From NCBI GenBank assembly GCA_963704875.1, contig CAVPIA010000003.1, forward strand, positions 62,001 through 126,000: a stretch of DNA of 64,000 bases, in the 5' to 3' direction. Source of the stretch: CAMYOC01 sp963704875 (GTDB lineage Bacteria > Pseudomonadota > Gammaproteobacteria > Steroidobacterales > XN24). Below are positions 41,928 through 51,700 of the stretch, in pieces. A model generated the notes under the pieces. The model was given only the letters and a program-made list of their open reading frames with translations. It did no database searches and was not told the DNA's origin. Position numbers and translations under genes: made by a program. Within the stretch, counting starts at the first letter, position 1, and each line of letters begins with the position of its first letter.

Positions 41928-44900
41928 TTAGCCTAGCCCGTCGAGCAGGTCCTTCGCTTCGCTCTTCTGACCATCGTCGCCCTCCTCCAGCACCTCACCG
42001 AGAATGCTGCGAGCGCCATCCGGATCGCCCATGTCGATATAGGCCCTGGCCAGATCGAGCTTGGTCCCGACTTCGCTCAGCGTGACATCCGGCATCTCGA
42101 CCCGAGGCATCTCACGCGTCGCCTCGGGATCCTGGTCTGCCCCGGCCAGCACGCCATGGCGCGGAGCGACACGGGTCGCCTCATCATCGCCAAAAATATC
42201 TGCGATCAATGTCTCCGCATCGTCCGCGCTACCCGCTACTGGCATCTCGGCTGTTTTCTCCAGATCCCGACCGAGCGCCGCAGTAATATCCTCGAGATCG
42301 AGTCCGGAATCTTCGTCCTCGTCGAGCGCTTGTACTTCGGCAGTATCGTCATCAGCAGGCTGGTCATCAGCAAGCTCGTCTGTCGACTCTTCAGCCGGCA
42401 TTTCCAGCGCTTTCATGATCGATGTGCCGCCGCTCTCTGCAGCGTCCTCAGCGTCGACCTGCTCCAGCTCCCGCGTGTCTTCATCGAGCTTCCGCTGTTC
42501 GAGTTCCTCGACGCTATAGGCCCCGGAAGTATCGGTCGCCAGATCCTCAGCTGCCTCAAGCATCTCGGTAATACCGGTATCATCGTCCTCGTTGATAACG
42601 GCCTTCTCCAGGACTTCGGTATCACCGCTGTCCTGATCGATGGTCCCGGTGTTGCTGTTCTGATCTTCGAGCACTTCCGTATCGCTGGCGTCGATGTCGG
42701 CAAACCGGCTGTCGTCATCGCGGACGATGATCTCGGTGATACCCGTGCCCTCAATGTCCATCTCGTCCGGGCTGCGAGTGCTTTCCTCAAGATCCTCAAG
42801 ATTCACATCCAGACCCAGGTCCTCGATCTCGAGTTCCGCGGTGGCGTCAGGCATGACCTCGCGTTCCTGAGTCGCATCCCAGGGCGCAGGCGCCGGCATC
42901 TCGCCGGTGGCGCCGATGTCGAAGTCCAGAACGTCTTCATCTCTGGATTCGGTCTCGGTACCCGAGTCGCCAAAATCGAAATCCAGATCGTCACCGCTGC
43001 CAGCCGGATCGATATCTGAACCTGCCGCACCATCGCCGCTGACCGCGACATCAACCCCCGCATGGCCGTCGCCCTGGTCCTCGAACAGCGACTGCTCCGG
43101 TGCAATCTGCCGGCCCATGATGGCAACACGACTCCATTCGGTGGGTTCCGCAGAACCAAGTTCCCGCAAGGCCTGAGCTTCGGTGACGAAGTCCTCTCCT
43201 TTACCCCAGACGAACAGGATGTCGAGCATCTTCAGTCGCAGATCAACCCGATCCGGCTCGCGCCCGATCGCCTTGCGGATCAGGTCAGCAGCCTGGTCAT
43301 AGAGGCCATAAGCCATATGGAAGTCTGCTTCCGCCAACGGATCAGACTGTTCAAGATTGATGCCAGTGGCACCGGCGATAGTGTCTTCAAACGGATACTG
43401 ATAGTCAGCCCCGGTTGGCTCGTCTACCGGCATTTCCGTGGCTGGCTTACCAGCGGCGGACGCATCGGCTTCGGCCGGCATTGATTCGGTATCACCGAAA
43501 TCCAGACCCGCGTCTGTCGCGGTAGCGGCTGCCGCCCCTGCGGCGGCAAGACCGGCCGTACCAGGATGCGTCTGTTCTTCAACGAGGATGGCCGGCGACG
43601 TCTCTGCCAGGTCTCTGGGTTCACGCTCGGGCTTGGGCTCCCAGGCCTCGAATGCCTCTTCGGTATCGGCTTCCTGACGTCGTTTCCAGAAGAAGAACAG
43701 CGCCGCCAACAGCGCGGCAAAACCGGCGATCCAGATCCACATCGACGAGAAAAGACCGGCTTCGTCGCGCCCGCCCGAAATCTGTGCGGCCGGCGGCTGA
43801 GTGACCGTGGCTGCCTGCTCCGAGCCAGCAATCTCTTCCTCGACCAGCGCTTCCTCTTCGAGTTCAGAGGTCTCGGATTCAGCGGCGGCCTGTTCAGTAG
43901 CCGCGGCGACAGCCGCTTCAGCTTCCGCTTCAGCAATGGCACGCTGCACTGAATCCGGATCGAACTCAGCATCGAGCTCGTCGACTGCAGCTGCCTGTCC
44001 GCCGTCGATCATGGCGAGGCGTTGCTGCAACGCGGCTATCTCCGCATCCTTAACGCTGATCGCGTCGCGCGTCTCTTCGAGTTCGTCGCGCAGACTTTGC
44101 ACTGCGTTCAACAATTCCTGGTTCAGCGCTTCCTGCTCGGAGGAGGCCTGCCCAACAGCGGCTGCAGAACCGGCCGCCCCGGTTTCGGACGGCGGCACCA
44201 ACTCGAGCCGCGGTTCTTCAGTGACTTGCGGTCTGGAAGGGGCTGCGCCTGTGCTGGCCGCAGCTGAACCGACGGCGCGGCCGGAGGCGCTGCGCCAACG
44301 AGTATTCTGACTTCTGACTTCCGCAGTAGCTTCGGCTGGAGTAATCCCCAGAATCTCATCACTACCCGGGACACGCAGACGAGCGCCGGCTCGCATACGG
44401 TTGATATTGCCGTCAAACGCATCGGGGTTGGCCCGGAACAGGGCCATCATCATCTGGTTGGTTGAAATCGCCGGATCCGGACGGACTTCCTGGGCAATAC
44501 TCCAGAGCGTCTCGCTGCGCTGCACCGGGCCATAGCTGCTCGGCGCAGTAATCGACGGCGTGCGGCTGGGTGGCGGTGCCGGACGCGCCGGCGCTGGCGC
44601 CGGGCGCTGGACCACACCTGATGCCGCGGAATCGCGTGGCGGCACCGGTGCCGCCACAGCCGGCGGTTCCGGCGTCGGCAGGAACAGCGGCGGATCGAGA
44701 AGCACCGTATATTCCCTGAGTAAGCGGCCACCTTGCCAGCTCGCCTCGATCAGGAAGGTCACGAACGGTTCCATCATCGGCTGATCGGAACGGACCTGGA
44801 TCACCGCGCGATCAGCGCCGACTCGCTCCACAGTGAACCGCAGACCACTCAGGAACTCAGGTCGATCGATACCTACCCGGTCAAACTCCGCCAGGGGTGC

Positions 44901-45077
44901 CACCTGAACCTTCAGCGAGCTGAGTTCATCCGCACCGGACAGGGAGATCTGAATCTCGGCATCCAGCTTCTCATTCAGATACGAATTGAGCTTGATTTCG
45001 CCCAAGCCGAGCGAATTTGCGCCGGTGGAAACCAGCACCAGGGCCAGCACCACAAGCCAACGAAATCTACGAGCCAT
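41928..45077 (-). CDS. fimV: FimV/HubP polar pilus-assembly protein
   Basis: Large inner-membrane protein that binds peptidoglycan and organises type IV pilus machinery at cell poles. 1049 aa from ATG 45077 (AGGGAG upstream): signal peptide to about 22, FimV N-terminal domain (LGEIKLNSYLNEKLDAEI), Pro-rich linker, LysM-type domain (about 178-242), coiled coil (about 320-350), one membrane helix at 446-465, then a very acidic cytoplasmic region of about 530 residues and a C-terminal TPR cap (LDLARAYIDMGDPDGARSIL). The order asd-fimV-truA matches Pseudomonas. Confidence 0.93.
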   Translation of the reverse strand: MARRFRWLVVLALVLVSTGANSLGLGEIKLNSYLNEKLDAEIQISLSGADELSSLKVQVAPLAEFDRVGIDRPEFLSGLRFTVERVGADRAVIQVRSDQPMMEPFVTFLIEASWQGGRLLREYTVLLDPPLFLPTPEPPAVAAPVPPRDSAASGVVQRPAPAPARPAPPPSRTPSITAPSSYGPVQRSETLWSIAQEVRPDPAISTNQMMMALFRANPDAFDGNINRMRAGARLRVPGSDEILGITPAEATAEVRSQNTRWRSASGRAVGSAAASTGAAPSRPQVTEEPRLELVPPSETGAAGSAAAVGQASSEQEALNQELLNAVQSLRDELEETRDAISVKDAEIAALQQRLAMIDGGQAAAVDELDAEFDPDSVQRAIAEAEAEAAVAAATEQAAAESETSELEEEALVEEEIAGSEQAATVTQPPAAQISGGRDEAGLFSSMWIWIAGFAALLAALFFFWKRRQEADTEEAFEAWEPKPEREPRDLAETSPAILVEEQTHPGTAGLAAAGAAAATATDAGLDFGDTESMPAEADASAAGKPATEMPVDEPTGADYQYPFEDTIAGATGINLEQSDPLAEADFHMAYGLYDQAADLIRKAIGREPDRVDLRLKMLDILFVWGKGEDFVTEAQALRELGSAEPTEWSRVAIMGRQIAPEQSLFEDQGDGHAGVDVAVSGDGAAGSDIDPAGSGDDLDFDFGDSGTETESRDEDVLDFDIGATGEMPAPAPWDATQEREVMPDATAELEIEDLGLDVNLEDLEESTRSPDEMDIEGTGITEIIVRDDDSRFADIDASDTEVLEDQNSNTGTIDQDSGDTEVLEKAVINEDDDTGITEMLEAAEDLATDTSGAYSVEELEQRKLDEDTRELEQVDAEDAAESGGTSIMKALEMPAEESTDELADDQPADDDTAEVQALDEDEDSGLDLEDITAALGRDLEKTAEMPVAGSADDAETLIADIFGDDEATRVAPRHGVLAGADQDPEATREMPRVEMPDVTLSEVGTKLDLARAYIDMGDPDGARSILGEVLEEGDDGQKSEAKDLLDGLG

Positions 45078-45193
45078 CTTCACTCCCTGTTTCCGCACCC
45101 CGGTCATGCGGGACCGTCCATCCAGCGTCCGGATTGAATTATGTGTTTGGATATTGTTGATAAGGCTCTTTACAAGATGCGCCTAAATATAAC

Positions 45194-46216
45194 TTATAGA
45201 ACGGTTTTTGCAAGGAATTCAGCGATCTGCACACTGTTCAATGCCGCACCCTTCCTGATGTTGTCTGAGACCACCCAAAGATTCAGCCCCAACGGGTGCG
45301 ACAGGTCCTCGCGAATCCGTCCCACGAACACCGCATCGTGATCTGCGGCTTCGGTCACAGGCGTAGGGTAGCCGCCCGGCTCGCGCTGGTCGAGCACCTC
45401 CACGCCGGGCGCTTTTAGAAGCAGATTTCTGGCTTCCTCGGCGCTTATCTTATCCCGAGTCTCTATATGCACTGCCTCTGAATGGCCGAAAAACACCGGC
45501 ACGCGGACAGCGGTCGCATTGACCTGGATTTCAGTGTCGTCAAGAATTTTCTGCGTTTCCCATAACATTTTCATTTCTTCGCGCGTGTATCCGTTGTCCT
45601 CGAAGCTGTCGATCTGCGGCAGCACATTGAACGCGATCTGCTTCGCCGTGGTCATTTTCTTTATCGGGCGACCGTTGAGCAGTTCCGCGGTTTGCGCCGC
45701 CAGATCCTCCACCAGCGCCCTGCCCGCTCCGGACACCGCCTGATAGGTCGCTACATTGATCCGCCGGATACCGACCGCCCGATAGATCGGATTCAGTGCC
45801 ACCAGCATTTGCATGGTCGAGCAATTTGGATTGGCGATGATATTGCGCAGGCCACGATGGGCGATCGCTTCGGCATTAATTTCCGGGATCACCAACGGAA
45901 CATCCGCATCGTTGCGGAAGCGAGAGGTATTGTCGATGACGATACACCCCGCAGCGCCGGCTTTGGGCGCGTAGACCTCTGATACCGACGCGCCGGCGGA
46001 GAACAGGCCGATATCCGCCTTTGAGAAATCGAACCCGGCAACGTCCTCGACCTGAAACTGACGGCCCTGGCAGCGCACCGAGCGTCCCGCAGATCGCTCG
46101 CTCGCCAGCGGATAGAGTTCAGCCAGCGGGAACTTGCGCTGTTCGAGAATCGCCATCATAGCTTCGCCCACCAGACCGGTGGCACCGAGCACCGCGACCG
46201 AGAATTTTTTCGACAT
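45194..46216 (-). CDS. asd: Aspartate-semialdehyde dehydrogenase
   Basis: Reduces aspartyl phosphate for lysine/diaminopimelate, threonine and methionine synthesis. 340 aa from ATG 46216; a TTG just before it is less likely. NADP motif GATGLVGEAM (11-20), catalytic Cys132 in ANPNCSTMQ, and His in FGHSEAVH. It starts 3 bases after the MFS gene stop. The 116-bp AT-rich gap after it probably holds a fimV promoter. Confidence 0.96.
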   Translation of the reverse strand: MSKKFSVAVLGATGLVGEAMMAILEQRKFPLAELYPLASERSAGRSVRCQGRQFQVEDVAGFDFSKADIGLFSAGASVSEVYAPKAGAAGCIVIDNTSRFRNDADVPLVIPEINAEAIAHRGLRNIIANPNCSTMQMLVALNPIYRAVGIRRINVATYQAVSGAGRALVEDLAAQTAELLNGRPIKKMTTAKQIAFNVLPQIDSFEDNGYTREEMKMLWETQKILDDTEIQVNATAVRVPVFFGHSEAVHIETRDKISAEEARNLLLKAPGVEVLDQREPGGYPTPVTEAADHDAVFVGRIREDLSHPLGLNLWVVSDNIRKGAALNSVQIAEFLAKTVL

Positions 46217-46219
46217 CAA

Positions 46220-47422
46220 CTATGACTCCATCACTAAAGCGCGAGGTCGGGCCGTGGTTCGCATCAACACCACGACGATCCCGGCTGCGATCGCGGCCAG
46301 TGCCGCAGCGAGCAACCAGGTAGTCTGCGACCCCAGGCGCTCCCAGGCCCAGCCGGCGCCCAGACTCCCCAACGCGCCGCCAAGGCCAAATCCGAGGCTG
46401 CTGTAGAGCGCCTGCCCCCGGTTTTGCAACCGTCCGGGAAAGTACAGGTGAACCAGGCTGATAGCAACGGCATGGAACAGACCGAATCCCGCCAGATGGA
46501 GTGACTGCGCAAAGAACAACATCAGCGGAGACCCGGGGAACCCTGCGGTCACCAGCCAGCGCACGACGGTCGCAACAAACGCGAACATCAGCAGACCATA
46601 GGCATCAAAGCGCGCCAGCAAGCGCGGCGCGACGACAAAAACACCGATCTCCGCGATCACTGCCCAGGCCCAGAACACGCCGGCTGCACCGGATGTGTAG
46701 TCCAGCTCGGTCAGATACACGGTAAAAAATACGTAATAGGGACCAAAACTGGCCTGCAGCAGGATCGCAGCCGCCAGAAACCCGATGACCTGCGGCCGAC
46801 GCAACACGGACAACAATGGGATGTGCGCTGCGGACTCTGTGTCGCTCCGCCCTGCTTGCGGCGTGACCACTGCCACCATGCCGGTGACCAGCAGCAGAGA
46901 AATGATGAACCACGGCACCAGGGTCACATCGTTGCCACGAATAGCCCATCCGCCTGTCAGAACCGCAGCGATGAACCCGACCGAGCCCCAGACCCGCACC
47001 AGGCTGTATCGATGACTCATCGGTCCGAGATGATTGAGCGTGTTCGCTTCAATCTGTGGCAGCAGACCGCTCCATGCGGTGCCGAAAACGGCCATCACGC
47101 AGATCATTGCTGCCGGTCCCGGCAGCAGAAACACCGATGCGAACGCGAGTGGAGCCAGTACCACACAGAATAGGATCACCGCGCGGCTTGCGCCGTGATG
47201 GTCGGAGACCCAGGCCGTCAACCCGGGCGTCACCACCCGCATCAACATCATCGCAGCCATCGCCTGTCCGATGCTGATGGCGTCGAAACCGGCATGACTC
47301 AGATACAACGGCCAATAAGGCAGCAGGATCCCGATAACCGCGAAATAGCTGGCGTAGAAAGCGCCCAGCCGCCACCGGGGCCAACCGGTCTGTGCGGGAG
47401 GCCGGGCATTGCTTGATGGCAT
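46220..47422 (-). CDS. MFS transporter, MFS_1-like/HcaT family
   Basis: 400 aa with about 12 membrane helices. Features of the HcaT/NupG-like group: YFAVIGILLPYWPLYLSHAGF at the first helix and RVWGSVGFI near residue 143. The substrate is unknown. It lies between aroC and asd, as in pseudomonads, so it may belong to the ancestral operon and is not a recent insertion. Confidence 0.87.
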   Translation of the reverse strand: MPSSNARPPAQTGWPRWRLGAFYASYFAVIGILLPYWPLYLSHAGFDAISIGQAMAAMMLMRVVTPGLTAWVSDHHGASRAVILFCVVLAPLAFASVFLLPGPAAMICVMAVFGTAWSGLLPQIEANTLNHLGPMSHRYSLVRVWGSVGFIAAVLTGGWAIRGNDVTLVPWFIISLLLVTGMVAVVTPQAGRSDTESAAHIPLLSVLRRPQVIGFLAAAILLQASFGPYYVFFTVYLTELDYTSGAAGVFWAWAVIAEIGVFVVAPRLLARFDAYGLLMFAFVATVVRWLVTAGFPGSPLMLFFAQSLHLAGFGLFHAVAISLVHLYFPGRLQNRGQALYSSLGFGLGGALGSLGAGWAWERLGSQTTWLLAAALAAIAAGIVVVLMRTTARPRALVMES

Positions 47423-47456
47423 CTCGTGTCAGCCGGCCCTTGTCAGCCAGCCCTCG

Positions 47457-48548
47457 TCAGCCAGCGATAACAGGCGTGGCGCAGTTCACATCGGCATTTT
47501 GTGCCCGGTGCCGCAAGTAGTGATCCATCAGCACCAGCGCGAGCATCGCTTCGGCGATAGGAGTGGCACGAATACCCACGCAGGGATCGTGCCGGCCAGT
47601 CGTTATGACCGTCACCGGCTGACCATTAATGTCTACTGAATCGCAGGGCAAGCGCAGGCTTGAAGTCGGTTTTATTGCCATACTGACCCGGACAGTCTGC
47701 CCCGAGGAAAGCCCGCCGAGTGTGCCGCCCGCGTGATTTGAGCGGAAACCCTCAGGCGTGATCTCATCACGATGTTGCGTCCCTTTCTGCATGACTGACT
47801 CGAAACCATCACCGATTTCAACCGCCTTGACCGCGTTGATCCCCATCATCGCGTGCGCGATATCGGCATCGAGTTTGTCGAATACCGGCTCGCCGAGACC
47901 CGGCGGCACGCCGGTAGCATGAACATTGACCCGGGCACCGATGGAATCACCTTCCTTGCGGAGCGCATCCATATACGCCTCCAGTTCAGGCACTTTCTCC
48001 GGATCAGCGCAGAAGAACGGGTTGTCGTCCACCGAATCCAGATCTTTGGGCTCGAGCACGATCGGGCCCAATTGCGCCAGATAACCGCGTATCTCGATAC
48101 CGAGCTGGCTCTGCAGATAGCGCCGGGCGATGGCGCCGGCCGCGACCCGCATCACGGTTTCCCGGGCCGAGGAACGGCCGCCACCGCGGTAGTCACGGAA
48201 GCCGTATTTCTGCATATAGGTGTAATCGGCGTGTCCTGGTCTGAATACATCCTTGATCTTGTCGTAGTCCCGGGAGCGTTGATCCTGGTTTTCTACCAAC
48301 AGGCCAATCGGCGTGCCGGTGGTCTTCCCTTCAAACACTCCGGACAGGATGCGCACCTGATCAGGTTCCCGGCGCTGGCTGGTGTGCCTGGATTTGCCTG
48401 AGCGTCTGCGCTCGACATCAATCTGCAGGGTTTCCTCGGTCAGCGGCAGACCGGGCGGACAGCCGTCGACGATACATCCGAGAGCGGGTCCGTGGCTCTC
48501 GCCAAACGAAGTCACGGTAAACAACTTACCAAATGTATTGCCGGACAT
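47457..48548 (-). CDS. aroC: Chorismate synthase
   Basis: Last step of the shikimate pathway, using reduced FMN. 363 aa. Signatures GESHGPALGCIVDGCPPG, RPGHADYTYMQKYG, GGGRSSARETVMRVAAG and GIRATPIAEAM. It begins 2 bases after prmB, so the two are translationally linked. Confidence 0.97.
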   Translation of the reverse strand: MSGNTFGKLFTVTSFGESHGPALGCIVDGCPPGLPLTEETLQIDVERRRSGKSRHTSQRREPDQVRILSGVFEGKTTGTPIGLLVENQDQRSRDYDKIKDVFRPGHADYTYMQKYGFRDYRGGGRSSARETVMRVAAGAIARRYLQSQLGIEIRGYLAQLGPIVLEPKDLDSVDDNPFFCADPEKVPELEAYMDALRKEGDSIGARVNVHATGVPPGLGEPVFDKLDADIAHAMMGINAVKAVEIGDGFESVMQKGTQHRDEITPEGFRSNHAGGTLGGLSSGQTVRVSMAIKPTSSLRLPCDSVDINGQPVTVITTGRHDPCVGIRATPIAEAMLALVLMDHYLRHRAQNADVNCATPVIAG

Positions 48549-48550
48549 GA

Positions 48551-49441
48551 TCAGTCTCCTGCCAGGTCTTCGCGCCTGAGCAGGAAAACACCTGAACCTC
48601 CGCGCTCGAATTCGATCCAGGTAAACGGCAGTTCAGGGAATGCGTCGATCAACGCGCCCGCCGCGCTGCCTACTTCCACTATCAGGATGCCGCCAGGGCG
48701 CAGGTGCGCTTTGGCACCATCGAGAATCCTGCGCACTATGTCCAGCCCGTCCTCGCCGGCCACCAGTCCCAGCTCAGGTTCGTGGCTGTACTCTGCAGGC
48801 AGCGATGCAAACTCAGCCTGGGCAACGTACGGCGGATTGCTGACGATCACGTCATAGACCTGGCCGCCGATATTCTCGAACACGTCGCTGTGCACAACCC
48901 GCACACGTTCAGTCAGACCAAGCGCTTCAATATTCTCGCTCGCCAGCGCCAACGCGTCCGCCGATATATCGACTGCATCAACCCGGGTATGCGGCAGGTG
49001 GGCGGCGCTGGCCACCGCAATACACCCTCCTCCGGTGCACATATCCAGCACTCGCTGAACCGAATCGGGATCAATCCAGGGGGCAAACCCCTGCTCGATC
49101 AATTCTGCGATCGGCGATCTCGGTACCAGTGCGCGCTCGTCCGTGATCAGGCGCAAACCAGCGAACCACGCCTCACCGGTCAGGTAGGCGGCCGGACGGC
49201 GCTCCTCGATGCGTCGTTCGATCAGCGCCGCGATCAGGGGCCGTTCCTGCCGGGCAAGCCGCGCACCGTGGAATTCGCTCGGCAACGGCAGTGGCAGATT
49301 GAGTCCGTGAGCGACCAGCAACAACGCTTCGTCGATCGGATCCTCAGTCCCATGACCGTAGTGCAAGCCGGCGGCTGCAAAGCGGGTCGCGCCCCAGCGC
49401 ACGAAATCTGTCACTGTTTTTAGTCCTGCTATCTGTTCCAT
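48551..49441 (-). CDS. prmB: 50S ribosomal protein L3 glutamine methyltransferase
   Basis: SAM-dependent N5-glutamine methylase of ribosomal protein L3. 296 aa from ATG 49441, where the alignment with known PrmB begins; the frame is open 28 codons further up. Motif I is LDMCTGGGCIAVASA, catalytic NPPY in VSNPPYVAQ. The segment LVPRSPIAELI distinguishes PrmB from PrmC. First gene of the long minus-strand block. Confidence 0.93.
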   Translation of the reverse strand: MEQIAGLKTVTDFVRWGATRFAAAGLHYGHGTEDPIDEALLLVAHGLNLPLPLPSEFHGARLARQERPLIAALIERRIEERRPAAYLTGEAWFAGLRLITDERALVPRSPIAELIEQGFAPWIDPDSVQRVLDMCTGGGCIAVASAAHLPHTRVDAVDISADALALASENIEALGLTERVRVVHSDVFENIGGQVYDVIVSNPPYVAQAEFASLPAEYSHEPELGLVAGEDGLDIVRRILDGAKAHLRPGGILIVEVGSAAGALIDAFPELPFTWIEFERGGSGVFLLRREDLAGD

Positions 49442-49530
49442 GAGGCGCCTGATCGGAGTCCCGCTGCTGGCCGTGTCTCGCCGCTTGCCTTGTCGCTGCC
49501 CTGGTCGCTGTTCAGTGGAGCGCATGATAC

Positions 49531-49559
49531 CTGACCGACTTGCCAGCGTGTGGGATAAT
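49531..49559 (+). promoter_or_regulatory. Sigma70 promoter of the SCO1 gene, predicted leaderless
   Basis: CTGACC (49531-49536) and GATAAT (49554-49559), 17-base spacer. The -10 box ends 8 bases before the ATG at 49568, and there is no Shine-Dalgarno sequence, so the transcript probably starts at or next to the start codon. Confidence 0.45.
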
Positions 49560-49567
49560 CCGGGCCC

Positions 49568-50185
49568 ATGAACAAGTCCACACGCATTGCCATCTACTCC
49601 GTAAGTGCGCTCATAGCAGCGCTGGCGGGCATGCTATTCGCCCAGCGGATGGATCGGCCTGCCGAGATTCGTGCCCTGGTGCTGGAAGCGCCACGACAGT
49701 TGCCGGATTTCGCATTGCTGGATCATCGCAATGAGGCATTTGACGCTTCGCGGATGCAGGGCCGGTGGACCCTGTTGTTCTTCGGCTTCACGAACTGCCC
49801 GGACGTTTGTCCGACCACCCTCGATATGCTCGCGCGGACCTCGCGCTCGCTGCAGGATCTGCCACCCGCGGAGCAGCCAGCCGTGGTCATGGTGTCGGTA
49901 GATCCGATGCGCGACTCGACCGGGCAGCTGGCGGCCTATGTGCCGTTCTTCGATCCCGCATTTGTCGGCCTGACCGGCCCGATGGACCAGATCCAGGCGC
50001 TGACCCGCGGCCTGGGCGTTGCCTTTGCCTATACGCCGTCCGGTGACGGCGACGACGGCAGCTACACCGTAGAACACACTGCGTCGATTTTCCTGATCGA
50101 CCCGCAAGGCAGGCTGGCTGCGGTCTTCAGCACCCCGCACCGGGCGGACGAATTGGCTGCGGAGTATCGGCAGATAGTCGACTGA
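49568..50185 (+). CDS. SCO1/SenC copper-binding thioredoxin-like protein
   Basis: Delivers copper to the CuA site of cytochrome oxidase or handles thiol redox in the periplasm. 205 aa: N-terminal membrane anchor (about 8-25), thioredoxin fold with the copper site Cys77 and Cys81 in NCPDVCPTT and His170 in TVEHTASIFLID. It precedes a PCuAC copper chaperone, which supports a role in oxidase assembly. Confidence 0.93.
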   Translation: MNKSTRIAIYSVSALIAALAGMLFAQRMDRPAEIRALVLEAPRQLPDFALLDHRNEAFDASRMQGRWTLLFFGFTNCPDVCPTTLDMLARTSRSLQDLPPAEQPAVVMVSVDPMRDSTGQLAAYVPFFDPAFVGLTGPMDQIQALTRGLGVAFAYTPSGDGDDGSYTVEHTASIFLIDPQGRLAAVFSTPHRADELAAEYRQIVD

Positions 50186-50256
50186 CCTGAGTGTCGACTG
50201 ACTAATGGTCCGCAGACTGGCTGTGGACTGGCACTGGAGTGATAAGGACAAACCCA

Positions 50257-50745
50257 ATGACTATCTGTGCGCGATACCGTCCGCTGCTGGCAGGGATCCT
50301 GTGTCTGCTGCTGACCGCTGGCTGTGAGCAACACGATCCCGAGCGTGGCCCGATGGCGACCGACCCCTGGATCCGGTTGGCGCCGCCCGGTGCTGGCATG
50401 CTGGCAGGATATCTGGTTCTGGAGAACCCCGGAGACCGCTCGCTGGAGCTGACCTCAGTGTCCTCGCCTGCGTTTGCCAGCGCCGAGATTCATCGGACCG
50501 AGATTATAGATGGCGTGGCTCGAATGATCGCCGAACCCCGCATATCGATCCCGGCAGGTGAGCGGCTGGTGTTTGAGCCTGGCGGCCGCCATCTGATGCT
50601 GCATGGCCCGGTCTCAGCGTTGGCCGAGGGGCAGCAGGTGCCGCTCGAACTGGCGTTTTCTGACGGCACTACATTGTCGCTGGAAGCAACTGTGCGGCGC
50701 AGCCACGATGCCGGGTCCGACCACGACGCTCACCAGCATCACTAA
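50257..50745 (+). CDS. PCuAC-type periplasmic copper chaperone lipoprotein
   Basis: 162 aa from ATG 50257, with AAGGA 8 bases upstream; a GTG 18 bases earlier is the alternative. Signal peptide ends in a lipobox LTAGC. The Cu(I) motif H-x10-M-x21-H-x-M is met exactly, from the His of IHRTEII to the HLM of GRHLMLHG. The tail ends in a His/Asp cluster (DHDAHQHH), probably an extra metal-binding site. Works with SCO1 upstream; overlaps psd by one base. Confidence 0.9.
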   Translation: MTICARYRPLLAGILCLLLTAGCEQHDPERGPMATDPWIRLAPPGAGMLAGYLVLENPGDRSLELTSVSSPAFASAEIHRTEIIDGVARMIAEPRISIPAGERLVFEPGGRHLMLHGPVSALAEGQQVPLELAFSDGTTLSLEATVRRSHDAGSDHDAHQHH

Positions 50746-51629
50746 TGCGAGACCGTCTGTTCATCCTGCTCCAGTATCTGTTGCCCCAGCATGGTTTGTC
50801 GCGACTGATTCACTACGCGACCCGGCTCCGTACGCGCTGGTTCAAGAATCTGATCATCCGCGTTTTTGTCCGCGGCTTCCGCGTCGACATGAGCGACGCG
50901 CAGGAAACCGATGCCACCGCCTACCCTAGTTTCAATGCGTTTTTCACGCGCGCGCTGAAGCCCGATGCGCGCCCGCTGCCGGCATCATCGGCGCTTATCG
51001 TCAGCCCGGTGGATGGCACCATCAGCCAGAGTGGACTGACCCTGGATGGCCGGGTGTTCCAGGCCAAGGATCGAGAGTACTCGCTGGAGGATCTGCTTGG
51101 GCTCCCGGAGCTGGCGAAAGCGTTGACCGGTGGCGCGTTCAGCACAATCTACCTTGCGCCGTATAACTATCATCGCATCCATATGCCGATTGATGGTCAG
51201 TTGCGACGCATGATCTATCTCCCCGGCCGCCTGTTCAGCGTCAATGCGGCAACCGTGCGCAGCGTTCCCAGGCTGTTTGCGCGCAATGAACGAGTGGTCT
51301 GCGAATTCGAGACCTCTGCCGGTGTCATGGCGCTGATTCTGGTCGGGGCGCTCAACGTGGGCAGCATCGAAACCGTGTGGGCTGGAGAAGTTGCGCCCGG
51401 CCGACCGCGCCGCCTGACATCTGTGGATTACCCGCGTGGCGGTGTCACGCTTGCGCGTGGTGAGGAAATGGGCCGCTTCAATATGGGTTCTACCGTGATC
51501 GCGGCATTTGCACCCGGACGCGTGACGCTGGATGCCGGGCTGGGACCGGGCACCACTGTGACCATGGGTCAGGCCATCGGTCAGGCAAACGGTCAGCTCA
51601 GCCAGCCGCCAGCCAGTCACACCGGCTGA
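50745..51629 (+). CDS. psd: Phosphatidylserine decarboxylase proenzyme
   Basis: Makes phosphatidylethanolamine; self-cleaves to form a pyruvoyl group. 294 aa. Cleavage motif GST with Ser249 in RFNMGSTVIAAF (MGST in place of the common LGST), catalytic Asp in SPVDGTIS and His in YHRIHMPIDG. It starts within the PCuAC stop codon, suggesting one operon. Confidence 0.95.
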   Translation: MRDRLFILLQYLLPQHGLSRLIHYATRLRTRWFKNLIIRVFVRGFRVDMSDAQETDATAYPSFNAFFTRALKPDARPLPASSALIVSPVDGTISQSGLTLDGRVFQAKDREYSLEDLLGLPELAKALTGGAFSTIYLAPYNYHRIHMPIDGQLRRMIYLPGRLFSVNAATVRSVPRLFARNERVVCEFETSAGVMALILVGALNVGSIETVWAGEVAPGRPRRLTSVDYPRGGVTLARGEEMGRFNMGSTVIAAFAPGRVTLDAGLGPGTTVTMGQAIGQANGQLSQPPASHTG

Positions 51630-51700
51630 ACCTGCCCGGTTGCGCCGGTCGTCAACAGTGGGTTCGGGTATCCCGCCGGACGCGACAGCACTGACGGCCG

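Noticed and set aside
42156..43019. 287-codon plus-strand frame opposite the acidic region of fimV
   Set aside because: The Asp/Glu-rich fimV region gives a Val/Leu/Ile-rich antisense frame that imitates a membrane protein.
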